Below, piece by piece: positions 8,693 to 17,058 of a stretch of 39,395 bases of DNA. Within the stretch, counting starts at the first letter, position 1; each line of letters opens with the position of its first letter. The translations under genes and the position numbers were made by a program. The notes beneath the pieces are model-generated. The model had not been told where the DNA came from, searched no databases, and saw only the letters and a list, made by a program, of their open reading frames with translations. The DNA is from an uncultured Eubacteriales bacterium (GTDB lineage: Bacteria; Bacillota; Clostridia; Lachnospirales; Lachnospiraceae): assembly GCA_900316755.1 (NCBI GenBank), contig ONED01000010.1, forward strand, positions 1 through 39,395. Reading direction: 5' to 3'.

Positions 8693-9469
8693 TTATTTTC
8701 GCTTTTTGATTGCTTCCAGTTCCTCAAAAATATAATCGTTTACCACTTTAATATAAGTCCCCTTCATCCCGGAAGAGCGGGATTCAATCACTCCTGCACT
8801 CTCAAACTTTCGAAGCGCATTCACAATGACGGATCTCGTAATTCCCATACGGTCGGCAATTTTGCTGGCTACCAGAATCCCTTCTGTACCATTCAGTTCC
8901 TGAAAAACATGGACGATTGCCTCCAATTCCGAGAAGGAAAGGGTATTGATGGCAGACTGTACAATCTGTTCCTTACGTACCTCTTCTGCATTTTCTTCGT
9001 TGACCGAGCGAAGCATCTCCAGTCCGACAACTGTCGTTCCATACTCACTTAAGATAATATCATCTATTTCATATGCTCTTTCTTTTTTGTAGAGGAACAG
9101 CGTCCCCAGCCTTTCTCCTGCAATCTCGATTGGCGTCACGATTGCCTGATACTCCTTTGCAACTTCCGATGAAAAGCCAAGCGTCTGAAGATTTACATTC
9201 TCTTTCGTAGACAAAATGCTGAGCATCCTCTCATTGAGCAGTTCATCCACATAACTTCCCACTTTTCCTACTAAAAGCTCCGGAATTGACTCCACGCCCC
9301 GGCAATGCCCTACGCCCAGCACCTTTCCTTTTTTGCTCACTACAAGGACATTGGATTCCAGAATACCTGTCAGCACCTCACAAATATCATTAAAAACAAC
9401 TTTACTGGAATTGTTATTATGCAGCAGACGATTGATTTTTCTCGTTTTATCTAATAATTGTACACTCAT
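8693..9469 (-). CDS. codY: GTP-sensing transcriptional pleiotropic repressor CodY
   Basis: A 258-residue global regulator that represses nutrient-uptake and biosynthetic genes when GTP and branched-chain amino acids are high. The N-terminal GAF domain covers about 1-150. The C-terminal winged helix has the recognition stretch ASKIADRMGITRSVIVNALR and SRSSGMKGTYIKV, close to the invariant CodY helix. Length equals the family norm. A GGAGG lies before the ATG. It sits 41 bases after topA on the same strand. In Bacillus, trmFO, codV/xerC and hslVU lie between topA and codY; they are absent here. Confidence 0.97.
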   Translation of the reverse strand: MSVQLLDKTRKINRLLHNNNSSKVVFNDICEVLTGILESNVLVVSKKGKVLGVGHCRGVESIPELLVGKVGSYVDELLNERMLSILSTKENVNLQTLGFSSEVAKEYQAIVTPIEIAGERLGTLFLYKKERAYEIDDIILSEYGTTVVGLEMLRSVNEENAEEVRKEQIVQSAINTLSFSELEAIVHVFQELNGTEGILVASKIADRMGITRSVIVNALRKFESAGVIESRSSGMKGTYIKVVNDYIFEELEAIKKRK

Positions 9470-9510
9470 TTTCTTCCTCCTGCGTGTATATTATCATACA
9501 ATTCCAAATT

Positions 9511-11595
9511 TTACAACTTTTTTGCCAAATTTTCAGTCGGTTCCTTGTGCCCACACGCTTCATTTGCACACACAAGCTTATTTCCTTTTTCCACCATATA
9601 ACTGCCGCATTCCGGACATTTTTTCCCCGCCGGTTTTTGCCATGACATAAATTCACAGGCCGGACTGTCCTCACATCCGTAATATTTTCTGCCTTTTTTT
9701 GTTTTGCGGATGACCACTTCTTTCCCACAGAGCGGACAGGCTACTCCCGCCTTCTCCAGATAAGGCTTCGTATTTCGGCACTCCGGGAATCCCGGACATG
9801 CCAAGAAACGCCCGTGTGGACCATATTTAATCACCATGTTCCGTCCGCATTCCTCGCAGACAACGTCTGTAACCTCATCCGAAATCTCAACCTTCGCCTG
9901 CTTTTCCTCTGCAATTTTCACGGCTTCTTCCAAATCCGGATAGAAATTCCGGATAATCGTTTTCCATTCCACCTTGCCCTCGGCAACCATATCCAAAAGT
10001 CCCTCCATATTGGCAGTAAAGGTGACATCTACGATACTTGGGAAAGATTCTTTCATGATATTGTTTACCGCCTCGCCAATTTCGGTCAGGTACAAATTCT
10101 TGTTTTCTTTTGCCACGTAGCGTCTTGCGATAATGGTGGAAATCGTCGGCGCATAGGTACTTGGACGACCAATTCCCAGTTCCTCCAGAATCTTGACAAG
10201 TGATGCCTCAGTATAATGTGCCGGCGGCTGGGTAAAATGCTGCTTTGGTTCAAATGAATCTTTTTTCAATACAGAATCCCTGTCAAGACTTCCTGCCAGT
10301 ACGTTATTCTCTTCCTGTTCCTCGTCTGATTCCATGTAGACTGCCCGGAATCCTTCAAACACCACCTTGGACGCAGCAACCGTAAAACAATACTGCTTTG
10401 CGCCAATCTTCACAGAAGTGGTCTCATATTTTGCAGGAGCCATCCTGCTGGCTGTAAAACGTTTCCAAATCAATTGATACAGGCGGAACTGGTCTCTTGT
10501 CAGGGAATCCTTCAAAACCGCCGGAGTCCTTTTGATATCCGTCGGCCGGATTGCCTCGTGTGCATCCTGAATCTTCTTGTGGTCTTCCGTCACCTTTCCA
10601 CCCTTTGCAGCATACTCTTTTCCATACGTTTCCTCAATGTACGCTTTTGCATTGGTCTCTGCCTCTGCGGAAATTCTGGTAGAATCCGTACGGAGATAGG
10701 TGATGATACCAACGGTGCCGCTTCCCTTGACATCTACGCCCTCATAGAGCTGCTGTGCAATCCGCATCGTCTTCTGTGTGGCAAAGCCAAGCACCTTGGA
10801 GGCTTCCTGCTGTAAAGTACTGGTCGTAAACGGAAGCGGCGCTTTTTTAAGCCGTTCTCCCTTCTTCACATCTTCCACGGCAAAGCTGGCGTCTTCCAAT
10901 TCGCCCAGAATCCTATCCATTTCTTCTTTGGAGTGAATCGTCATTTTCTGTTTCTCTGTACCATAAAACTTTGCAATCAGGGGTTTTCTTTCCCCCTGAA
11001 CCTTCAATTTTGCATCCAATGTCCAATATTCTTCCGGAATAAATGCACTAATTTCCTCCTCGCGATCTGCAATAATGCGGAGTGCCACAGACTGCACGCG
11101 TCCCGCGCTTAAGCCGCGTTTTACCTTTGTCCAGAGAAGCGGACTAATCCGATATCCTACTATGCGATCCAGTATTCGTCTCGCCTGCTGTGCGTCTACC
11201 AGATTCATATTGATTTCCCGGGCTTCCTTCAGGGATGCTTTCACTGCATTTTTCGTAATTTCATTGAAACTAATCCGGTATACTTTTTTATCCTCCAGTT
11301 TCAGCGCCATATATAAATGCCACGCAATCGCTTCTCCCTCCCGGTCAGGGTCGGTTGCAAGATAAATTTTATCTGCCTTCTTTACTTCTTTCCGTAAATT
11401 GGCCAGAACATCGCCTTTTCCTCTGATTGTAATATATTTTGGTTCAAAATCGTGCTCCACATCAATTCCAAGCGAACTTTTCGGCAAATCACGCACATGT
11501 CCGTTGGAAGCAACCACCACGTAATTACTTCCCAAAATTTTCTTTACGGTTTTAATCTTCGCCGGGGATTCCAGGATTACAAGATAACGTGCCAT
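9511..11595 (-). CDS. topA: DNA topoisomerase I (type IA)
   Basis: A 694-residue enzyme that relaxes negative supercoils by single-strand passage. The N-terminal Toprim domain begins with ILESPAKIKTVKK and carries the acidic DPDREGEAIAWH. The active-site Tyr is in GIITYLRTDSTR, near residue 300. Three C-terminal zinc ribbons follow (CEECGRN...CPGFPEC, CPLCGKE...CEDSPAC, CPECGSY...CANEAC). The start at 11595 has GGAGG six bases upstream, rather than an in-frame codon 15 bases earlier. It lies 27 bases after dprA, in the order comM-dprA-topA-codY. Confidence 0.98.
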   Translation of the reverse strand: MARYLVILESPAKIKTVKKILGSNYVVVASNGHVRDLPKSSLGIDVEHDFEPKYITIRGKGDVLANLRKEVKKADKIYLATDPDREGEAIAWHLYMALKLEDKKVYRISFNEITKNAVKASLKEAREINMNLVDAQQARRILDRIVGYRISPLLWTKVKRGLSAGRVQSVALRIIADREEEISAFIPEEYWTLDAKLKVQGERKPLIAKFYGTEKQKMTIHSKEEMDRILGELEDASFAVEDVKKGERLKKAPLPFTTSTLQQEASKVLGFATQKTMRIAQQLYEGVDVKGSGTVGIITYLRTDSTRISAEAETNAKAYIEETYGKEYAAKGGKVTEDHKKIQDAHEAIRPTDIKRTPAVLKDSLTRDQFRLYQLIWKRFTASRMAPAKYETTSVKIGAKQYCFTVAASKVVFEGFRAVYMESDEEQEENNVLAGSLDRDSVLKKDSFEPKQHFTQPPAHYTEASLVKILEELGIGRPSTYAPTISTIIARRYVAKENKNLYLTEIGEAVNNIMKESFPSIVDVTFTANMEGLLDMVAEGKVEWKTIIRNFYPDLEEAVKIAEEKQAKVEISDEVTDVVCEECGRNMVIKYGPHGRFLACPGFPECRNTKPYLEKAGVACPLCGKEVVIRKTKKGRKYYGCEDSPACEFMSWQKPAGKKCPECGSYMVEKGNKLVCANEACGHKEPTENLAKKL

Positions 11596-11622
11596 GCGTT
11601 TCTCCTCCACAATCGTCTATTG

Positions 11623-12699
11623 TTATCTAACTTTTACATAAAAATTCTTTGAGATTTCCCGAATTATTCCCTTTAGCTCCAGGCTGATTAACGCATTCGT
11701 GAGAGACGAAACAGAAAGGTTGCTCCTCTCAAGAAGACTGCCCAGGCTCCTGGGTTGGAAATCAAGCAAACTATACACCAATTTTTCTGTACTTTCAAGT
11801 GCTATTTTATTTTCTCCTATTTTTTCTGTCTGTCCTTTCTCTAATATTCCCCAATCTTCCAGCAAATCTTCCGGAGATAACAAAATTTCCGCACCCTGCC
11901 GGATGAGCTCGTGACACCCTCTGCTCAAACGGCTGTTTACCGGTCCTGGAAGTGCATACACATCCTTTCCCTGTTCCAACGCCATATCTGCAGTAATCAA
12001 AGAACCGCTCTTTTCCTTTGCCTCTATCACAAGAACCGCATCTGAAAGGCCGCTGATGATACGATTCCGTGCCGGAAAAAACTGCGGAAGCGGCTGCACG
12101 CCCGGCGGCAGTTCTGAAAGAATCCCTCCCGCTTTTTGGAGTTCTGTATAAAGCTCAATGTTTTCCCGTGGATAACAAATATCCACGCCGCATCCCAATA
12201 CACCGAAAGATCTCCCTCCTGCCATCAGGGCACCTCTCTGTCCCGCTCCGTCGATCCCCCTTGCCATGCCGCTTACAATCTGAACGCCTGCTTCCGCCAG
12301 CCTCTTTGCAAAATCTACTGCCATTTCTCTTCCATAGGGGCTGCACTGTCTGGCTCCCACGATTGCAATCGTCTTTCTTTGCTCTTCCGGCAGTCTTCCT
12401 CTGACATACAGCGCATAGGGCGGTGACGGTATTTCCTTCAGCTTTGCAGGATATTCCGAGCTTAGAATAGTATAAAAATTGATATGTTTCTCCCTTAGTC
12501 TGTCATATTCCGTCTCCGGATTCCATCCTTTGACACTCTCCAGTATGGTTCGACGGTCTTTTTCCTCGACTCCCCACTTTTTCAGCGTCGTTTCTTCTAT
12601 ATAATATAATTCCGCGGCAGACACTACTTTGGAGCGCAGAAACACCTTTTTCTTACAGCTAAGTCCCCTAAGCGCTGCAAACCAATATTCGTACTTCAT
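11623..12699 (-). CDS. dprA: DNA-processing protein DprA/Smf
   Basis: A 358-residue single-strand-DNA-binding protein that loads RecA onto incoming DNA during transformation. It has an N-terminal SAM-like region, then the Rossmann-type DprA core (SGMARGIDGAGQRGAL, PARNRIISGLSD, GSLITADMALEQGK, LPGPVNSRLSRGCHELI), and a C-terminal winged helix at about 300-358. Its ATG overlaps the comM stop as ATGA, so translation is coupled. No comE or comF uptake genes are seen here, so competence is not shown by this window alone. Confidence 0.95.
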   Translation of the reverse strand: MKYEYWFAALRGLSCKKKVFLRSKVVSAAELYYIEETTLKKWGVEEKDRRTILESVKGWNPETEYDRLREKHINFYTILSSEYPAKLKEIPSPPYALYVRGRLPEEQRKTIAIVGARQCSPYGREMAVDFAKRLAEAGVQIVSGMARGIDGAGQRGALMAGGRSFGVLGCGVDICYPRENIELYTELQKAGGILSELPPGVQPLPQFFPARNRIISGLSDAVLVIEAKEKSGSLITADMALEQGKDVYALPGPVNSRLSRGCHELIRQGAEILLSPEDLLEDWGILEKGQTEKIGENKIALESTEKLVYSLLDFQPRSLGSLLERSNLSVSSLTNALISLELKGIIREISKNFYVKVR

Positions 12700-14240
12700 G
12701 CTGCCCCACCTCCCCAATATTTCTGATCCATAGAGCGGTAGCTCAGGGCTTCCCCCAGATGCACCGCAGTAATCTTTTCTTCCCCCTCCAAATCGGCAAT
12801 GGTTCTTGCAACTGCAAGCACCTTATAGTACATCCTTGCAGTCAGATTCATCTGTTCAAAGGCCCGGCGCATCATCTTTTCTTCCTCTAATCCCAACCTG
12901 CAATACTGTTCTACCTCTTTTACACATAGTTCTCCGTTGGTGGAAACACGGCAGTTTTGGTATCGCTTCCTCTGCACGCTGCGTGCAGCGCAGACTCTTT
13001 TTCGGATTTCCTCCGAAGACTCTTCCCTGCGCGCTTCTTTCAAATCCTGATACCGGATTTTCTCTACCTCTACACAGAGGTCTATCCGATCCAGAAAAGG
13101 CTGGCTTAATCGTCCCAGATAATTTCGAATCTGGACGGAAGTGCAGACACATTTATTCAAATCCGGATAATGTCCGCAAGGGCAGGGATTCATCGCTGCG
13201 ACAAGCAGAACATCCGCCGGAAAAACGTATTCTCCCTGTTCCCGGATAATTTTAATCTGCCTCTCCTCCAGTGGCTGCCGAAGTAGTTCTAAGACCGGTT
13301 TTTGAAACTCTGCAATCTCATCGAGAAACAAGACACCTTTATGCGCCAGACTCAACTCCCCGGGTTTTGGAAACACCCCGCCGCCAATCAGCGCCGCTCT
13401 CGTCACCGACTGATGCACCTCCCGAAAAGGCCTCGCTTTCATCAAAGGAGCCTCCTGATTCAGACTGCCTGCCACACTGTATAGCTTTGTCAGCTCTATT
13501 CCCTCCTCTTTCGTAAGCGGAGGCAGTATGGTGGGAATCCGTTTCGCTATCATACTCTTTCCGGAGCCGGGCGGTCCCATCATCAATAGATTATGATTTC
13601 CTGCCGCTGCAATCTCTGCAGCCCGTTTCGCAATCCGCTGTCCGTGGATATCACTATAATCTAATGCAGATGGTTCACAGGGTATGACAGATTCTCTCAT
13701 ATCCTCCCTTATTTCCTGCCGTCTGATTGTTTCTCCCCTTAAAATCCGGCACACCTCTTCCAGCGTTTCCACTCCAATGACCGTAATACCGTCGGCAAGC
13801 GTGCCTTCCCTCTGATTTTCTTTCGGCACAATGCAGGTCTTAATTCCTCGTTTTTTTGCTTCCATCACCACCGGAAGCACCCCGGGTACCTGTTTTACCC
13901 TGCCGTCCAGACTAAGTTCTCCTACGATTAACAAATCATGAAGCCTCTCCTCCTCCACTTCCCCCAGGGAAGCTAAGATTGCGATTGCAATCGGCAAATC
14001 AAACATGGTTCCTCTCTTTCGTATATTTGCCGGAGATAAATTAATCACGACCTTCTTCGCCGGCAATACAATCCCCGAATTTTTGATTGCGGTTCGAACC
14101 CGCTCTCCCGCCTCTTTCACTTCCGAAGACAAATATCCCACCATGTGAAACATCGGAAGTCCGTTACTTGTATCTGCTTCGACGTGGACAAATTCGACAA
14201 AAAGCCCCCGCAGCGAAGCTGACAATACTGTGCTGAACAA
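12696..14240 (-). CDS. comM: YifB/ComM family Mg chelatase-like AAA+ ATPase
   Basis: A 514-residue AAA+ protein. ComM of naturally competent bacteria is a hexameric helicase that drives branch migration during recombination. It has an N-terminal Lon-protease-like fold, then Walker A GPPGSGKSM, Walker B VLFLDEIAEF, sensor block AAMNPCPCG, and a C-terminal Mg-chelatase domain ending in ARTIADLEGEEKI. The start is TTG: the resulting MFSTVLSASLRG matches the conserved N-terminus of the family, and no better ATG exists. The ribosome binding site is a moderate AAGGGAG. It is first in the operon with dprA. Confidence 0.95.
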   Translation of the reverse strand: MFSTVLSASLRGLFVEFVHVEADTSNGLPMFHMVGYLSSEVKEAGERVRTAIKNSGIVLPAKKVVINLSPANIRKRGTMFDLPIAIAILASLGEVEEERLHDLLIVGELSLDGRVKQVPGVLPVVMEAKKRGIKTCIVPKENQREGTLADGITVIGVETLEEVCRILRGETIRRQEIREDMRESVIPCEPSALDYSDIHGQRIAKRAAEIAAAGNHNLLMMGPPGSGKSMIAKRIPTILPPLTKEEGIELTKLYSVAGSLNQEAPLMKARPFREVHQSVTRAALIGGGVFPKPGELSLAHKGVLFLDEIAEFQKPVLELLRQPLEERQIKIIREQGEYVFPADVLLVAAMNPCPCGHYPDLNKCVCTSVQIRNYLGRLSQPFLDRIDLCVEVEKIRYQDLKEARREESSEEIRKRVCAARSVQRKRYQNCRVSTNGELCVKEVEQYCRLGLEEEKMMRRAFEQMNLTARMYYKVLAVARTIADLEGEEKITAVHLGEALSYRSMDQKYWGGGAA

Positions 14241-14343
14241 ATTTCTGCACGCTCCCTTCTTTCAGTTTTTTCTTTGAAATATTTGGCGGACTCGCCAGAT
14301 ATACTTATGGAGGCTAGCATTCCTCCGAAAAGTTTGTGTGTTT

Positions 14344-14372
14344 ATTCTTTCATACTTTTGTCTTTTTGTCAA
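14344..14372 (-). promoter_or_regulatory. Probable promoter of the comM-dprA-topA operon
   Basis: On the minus strand TTGACA (14367-14372), 17 bases, AAGAAT (14344-14349). It would give a leader of about 100 bases with two small hairpins: GGAGG/CCTCC arms at 14309-14313 and 14322-14326, and GGCG/CGCC at 14285-14296. Confidence 0.45.
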
Positions 14373-14389
14373 GAATTAAAAATGGAAAA

Positions 14390-14418
14390 GCACATACCAA
14401 CCAAAATCATCATAGATT
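14390..14418 (+). promoter_or_regulatory. Possible SigE-type sporulation promoter for sigK
   Basis: GCACATA (14390-14396), 14 bases, CATAGATT (14411-14418) fits the mother-cell SigE pattern (roughly KMATATT-N14-CATACAHT) at 5/7 and 7/8. A start near 14425 would leave a leader of about 20 bases. In known sporeformers sigK is made from a SigE promoter with SpoIIID. No SpoIIID site was identified. Confidence 0.35.
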
Positions 14419-14446
14419 ATATTAAATCCGCTATGAGGTGCTTTCT

Positions 14447-15064
14447 TTGAAAACATTTCCGCCGCCGCTTACTGCTTTGGAAGAACAATATTATATGCAA
14501 AAATATATTGAAGGAGACCTTGAGGCGAAACACATCTTAATCGAAAGGAACTTACGCCTGGTTGCCCACGTCATCAAAAAATATCAGTATTTGGATGAGG
14601 ACACGGAGGATTTAATATCGATTGGTACAATCGGCCTTATCAAGGCCATCATCACTTTTAATCCCGAGAAGAACAACCGTCTGGGAACTTATGCCGCAAG
14701 ATGTATTGAAAATGAAATCTTAATGATGCTGCGTGCCAAAAAAAAGACCTCGAAGGAGGTCTCTCTCTATGAACCCATCGGCACCGACCGGGAGGGAAAC
14801 GAAATTCAATTATACGACATCATCGAAACCAGTGATGATGATGCCCATACCCAAATTGCGTTAAGAGATGACATCCAGACACTTTACGGCAAGCTGGAAT
14901 CTGTGCTCTCCCCCAGAGAACGTCTGGTGCTGAAGATGCGTTATGGACTCTATAATCAGGAAGAATATACCCAGCGTGAAATCGCTAAGCAGCTAGGGAT
15001 TTCACGCTCTTATGTTTCCCGCATCGAAAAAAGTGCCATCGAAAAACTGCGGGAGTATTTTTAA
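14447..15064 (+). CDS. sigK: Late mother-cell sporulation sigma factor SigK, without pro-sequence
   Basis: A 205-residue sigma-70-family factor directing late mother-cell transcription (cortex and coat). Region 2 includes LIERNLRLVAHVIKKY, DLISIGTIGLIKAI and TYAARCIENEILM. The KKKTSKEVSLYEPIG linker and region 4 EIAKQLGISRSYVSRIEK match SigK rather than SigE. The TTG at 14447 has GAGGTG six bases upstream; an in-frame GTG at 14438 would add three residues. Either way the protein starts right at the FPPPL block, so the hydrophobic pro-peptide of Bacillus pro-SigK is absent, as reported for Clostridioides difficile. The gene is uninterrupted (no skin element). Confidence 0.9.
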   Translation: MKTFPPPLTALEEQYYMQKYIEGDLEAKHILIERNLRLVAHVIKKYQYLDEDTEDLISIGTIGLIKAIITFNPEKNNRLGTYAARCIENEILMMLRAKKKTSKEVSLYEPIGTDREGNEIQLYDIIETSDDDAHTQIALRDDIQTLYGKLESVLSPRERLVLKMRYGLYNQEEYTQREIAKQLGISRSYVSRIEKSAIEKLREYF

Positions 15065-15118
15065 GGGAGCATAACCGGGCTTTCTGCGGCTCGCTGATGG
15101 GCAGCTCTGCATACGTTT

Positions 15119-16345
15119 TCAGGCTTCCTGCCGTCTGAGAATATCGTACGGCTCCGCTTTCACTCCCAAATCCACATATAAGACCTGCTTCGAGTGGGGC
15201 GCACTTTCCTGGGGTGCCCCATCTTCGTCCAGAATCCGCTTCACAGTCACTTCCACATTTTCCCCGTTCGGTTTCATAATCTCGATGGTCTCTCCCACGG
15301 AAAATTTATTTCTCTGCTCAATGCGGTAGGTTCCCTCCCGCTCCTCACCGATAATTCCGAGATACGTGTATTCCTTCACGTATGTGTTGCTGTCGTAAAT
15401 CTGGCTGGTTTCATCCGGCTTCCCGAAAAAGAACCCAGTGGTAAACTGTCGGTAAGTACAGTTAGAAATCTGATCCAGATACCACGGCATATTTTTGCGG
15501 TAAAGTTCCGGGTCTTTCTGATAATCGTCTATGGCTTTCCGGTAAGTCCTTGCAACCGTGGCAACATAAAGGGCTGTTTTCATGCGCCCTTCTATCTTCA
15601 GACTGTCCACCCCGGATTCTATAAGCTCCGGAATGTGCTCAATCATACATAAATCTTTGGAGTTAAAAATATAGGTACCTCTCTCATTTTCATATACAGG
15701 CATATATTCCCCCGGTCTGGTCTCCTCCACAACTGAGTATTTCCAGCGGCACGGATGGGTGCAGGCTCCCTGATTGGCATCCCGTCCCACCAGATAGTTG
15801 CTTAAAAGGCACCGACCCGAATAGGAAATGCACATGGCGCCATGGACGAATGTCTCTATCTCCATATCCTCCGGAATCTTTGCTCGGATTTCGCGAATCT
15901 CCTGAAGAGACAATTCTCTCGCTGTCACCACACGGCTTGCCCCCAGTTTATGCCAGAATTGGAATGTCCCATAATTTGTATTATTTGCCTGTGTGCTGAT
16001 GTGCCTCTCTATCTCAGGACACTCTTCCCCTGCAATCTCGAAAATCGCAGGGTCGGCAATAATCAGACCGTCCGGTCCGATTTCTTTTAACTCCCGAAAA
16101 TACTCCCGCACCCCTTCCAAATCGGAATTGTGTGCCAGAATATTTGCCGTCACATATACTTTTACTCCATGTTCGTGGGCAAATGCGATTCCCTCTCGCA
16201 TTTCCTCCATGGTAAAATTCTTTGCCTTTGCCCGCAGTCCGAATGCCTCGCCGCCGATATAAACCGCGTCTGCGCCAAAAATAACTGCTACCTTTAATAC
16301 TTCCAGGCTGCTTGCCGGAACCAGTAATTCTGGATGTCTTGCCAT
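15119..16345 (-). CDS. Peptidase U32 family protein, tRNA uridine-34 hydroxylation (TrhP-like)
   Basis: A 408-residue U32-family protein. It opens with ELLVPASSLEVLKVAVIFGADAVYIGG in a TIM-barrel-type fold. The hallmark cysteine block follows: GAMCISYSGRCLLSNYL, then GACTHPCRW, and later SKDLCMI, likely an iron-sulphur site. The old protease name is misleading: in B. subtilis and E. coli, U32 proteins of this type make 5-hydroxyuridine at tRNA position 34 from prephenate. Here it starts three bases after trmR, the partner methyltransferase, which supports that role. B. subtilis has two U32 genes (yrrN, yrrO); only one is present here. Confidence 0.88.
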   Translation of the reverse strand: MARHPELLVPASSLEVLKVAVIFGADAVYIGGEAFGLRAKAKNFTMEEMREGIAFAHEHGVKVYVTANILAHNSDLEGVREYFRELKEIGPDGLIIADPAIFEIAGEECPEIERHISTQANNTNYGTFQFWHKLGASRVVTARELSLQEIREIRAKIPEDMEIETFVHGAMCISYSGRCLLSNYLVGRDANQGACTHPCRWKYSVVEETRPGEYMPVYENERGTYIFNSKDLCMIEHIPELIESGVDSLKIEGRMKTALYVATVARTYRKAIDDYQKDPELYRKNMPWYLDQISNCTYRQFTTGFFFGKPDETSQIYDSNTYVKEYTYLGIIGEEREGTYRIEQRNKFSVGETIEIMKPNGENVEVTVKRILDEDGAPQESAPHSKQVLYVDLGVKAEPYDILRRQEA

Positions 16346-16348
16346 TTG

Positions 16349-16999
16349 TTATTCCTCTCTTACTTTTATGCTCACCGAAACCCCGTCTCCCAGTGGGATA
16401 ATTGAAGTCTCAAGCAAAGGATGATGTTTTAGTTCATACAGATATTCCCGCATCCTACTGTGAATGGTGCGGTTTCTCCGCTCCACTGCAAAACGGGATT
16501 CGATAATCTCCCCCTCCTGCAGCACATTGTCCGATACCAGCACACCGTTCTTCTCAAGCAGCCGAAGAACCTCCGGCAGATAATAGATATACTGCCCTTT
16601 CGCCGCATCCATAAAGATAAAATCAAAGCTTCCTGTAAGCCCTTTTAGAATCTCCATGGCATCCCCTTCCAAAAGAGTAATCTGCGTTTCTTTTCCCGCA
16701 CGCTTAAAATTCTTCCTGGCAATCGGAATCCGTTTTTCATATTTCTCAATCGTGGTAATCTGACAATCTGCCGGAGCATACTCGCTCATGAGGAGCGCAG
16801 AAAATCCAACCGCTGTTCCAACCTCCAAAATCCGCTTTGGCTTTTTCATGGCTAAAAGCACCTTTAAAAAGCTCTGCATTTCTTTTCGGATAATCGGAAC
16901 ATAGCTGTCCAATGCTTCCTTTTCAACCTGTTCCAATATCTCACTGTTTTCGGTCTCCAGCGAGTGTATAAATGTCACCACGCGCTCTTCTACTATCAT
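16349..16999 (-). CDS. trmR: tRNA 5-hydroxyuridine methyltransferase TrmR (YrrM-like O-methyltransferase)
   Basis: A 216-residue SAM-dependent O-methyltransferase of the caffeoyl-CoA OMT fold. Motif I is ILEVGTAVGFSALLM, the acidic residue follows in TTIEKYEKR, GDAMEIL comes next, and FIFMDAAKGQY has the metal-binding Asp. In B. subtilis the orthologue YrrM methylates 5-hydroxyuridine to 5-methoxyuridine at the tRNA wobble base. Its direct coupling to the U32 gene fits. The start at 16999 is chosen for its GGGGGA site; an in-frame GTG 21 bases upstream has none. Confidence 0.88.
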   Translation of the reverse strand: MIVEERVVTFIHSLETENSEILEQVEKEALDSYVPIIRKEMQSFLKVLLAMKKPKRILEVGTAVGFSALLMSEYAPADCQITTIEKYEKRIPIARKNFKRAGKETQITLLEGDAMEILKGLTGSFDFIFMDAAKGQYIYYLPEVLRLLEKNGVLVSDNVLQEGEIIESRFAVERRNRTIHSRMREYLYELKHHPLLETSIIPLGDGVSVSIKVREE

Positions 17000-17058
17000 A
17001 TGTTCCCCCTTTTGTTTCACAAATCAAAGACGGAGAACAAATATCCTCCGCCCTTTTC

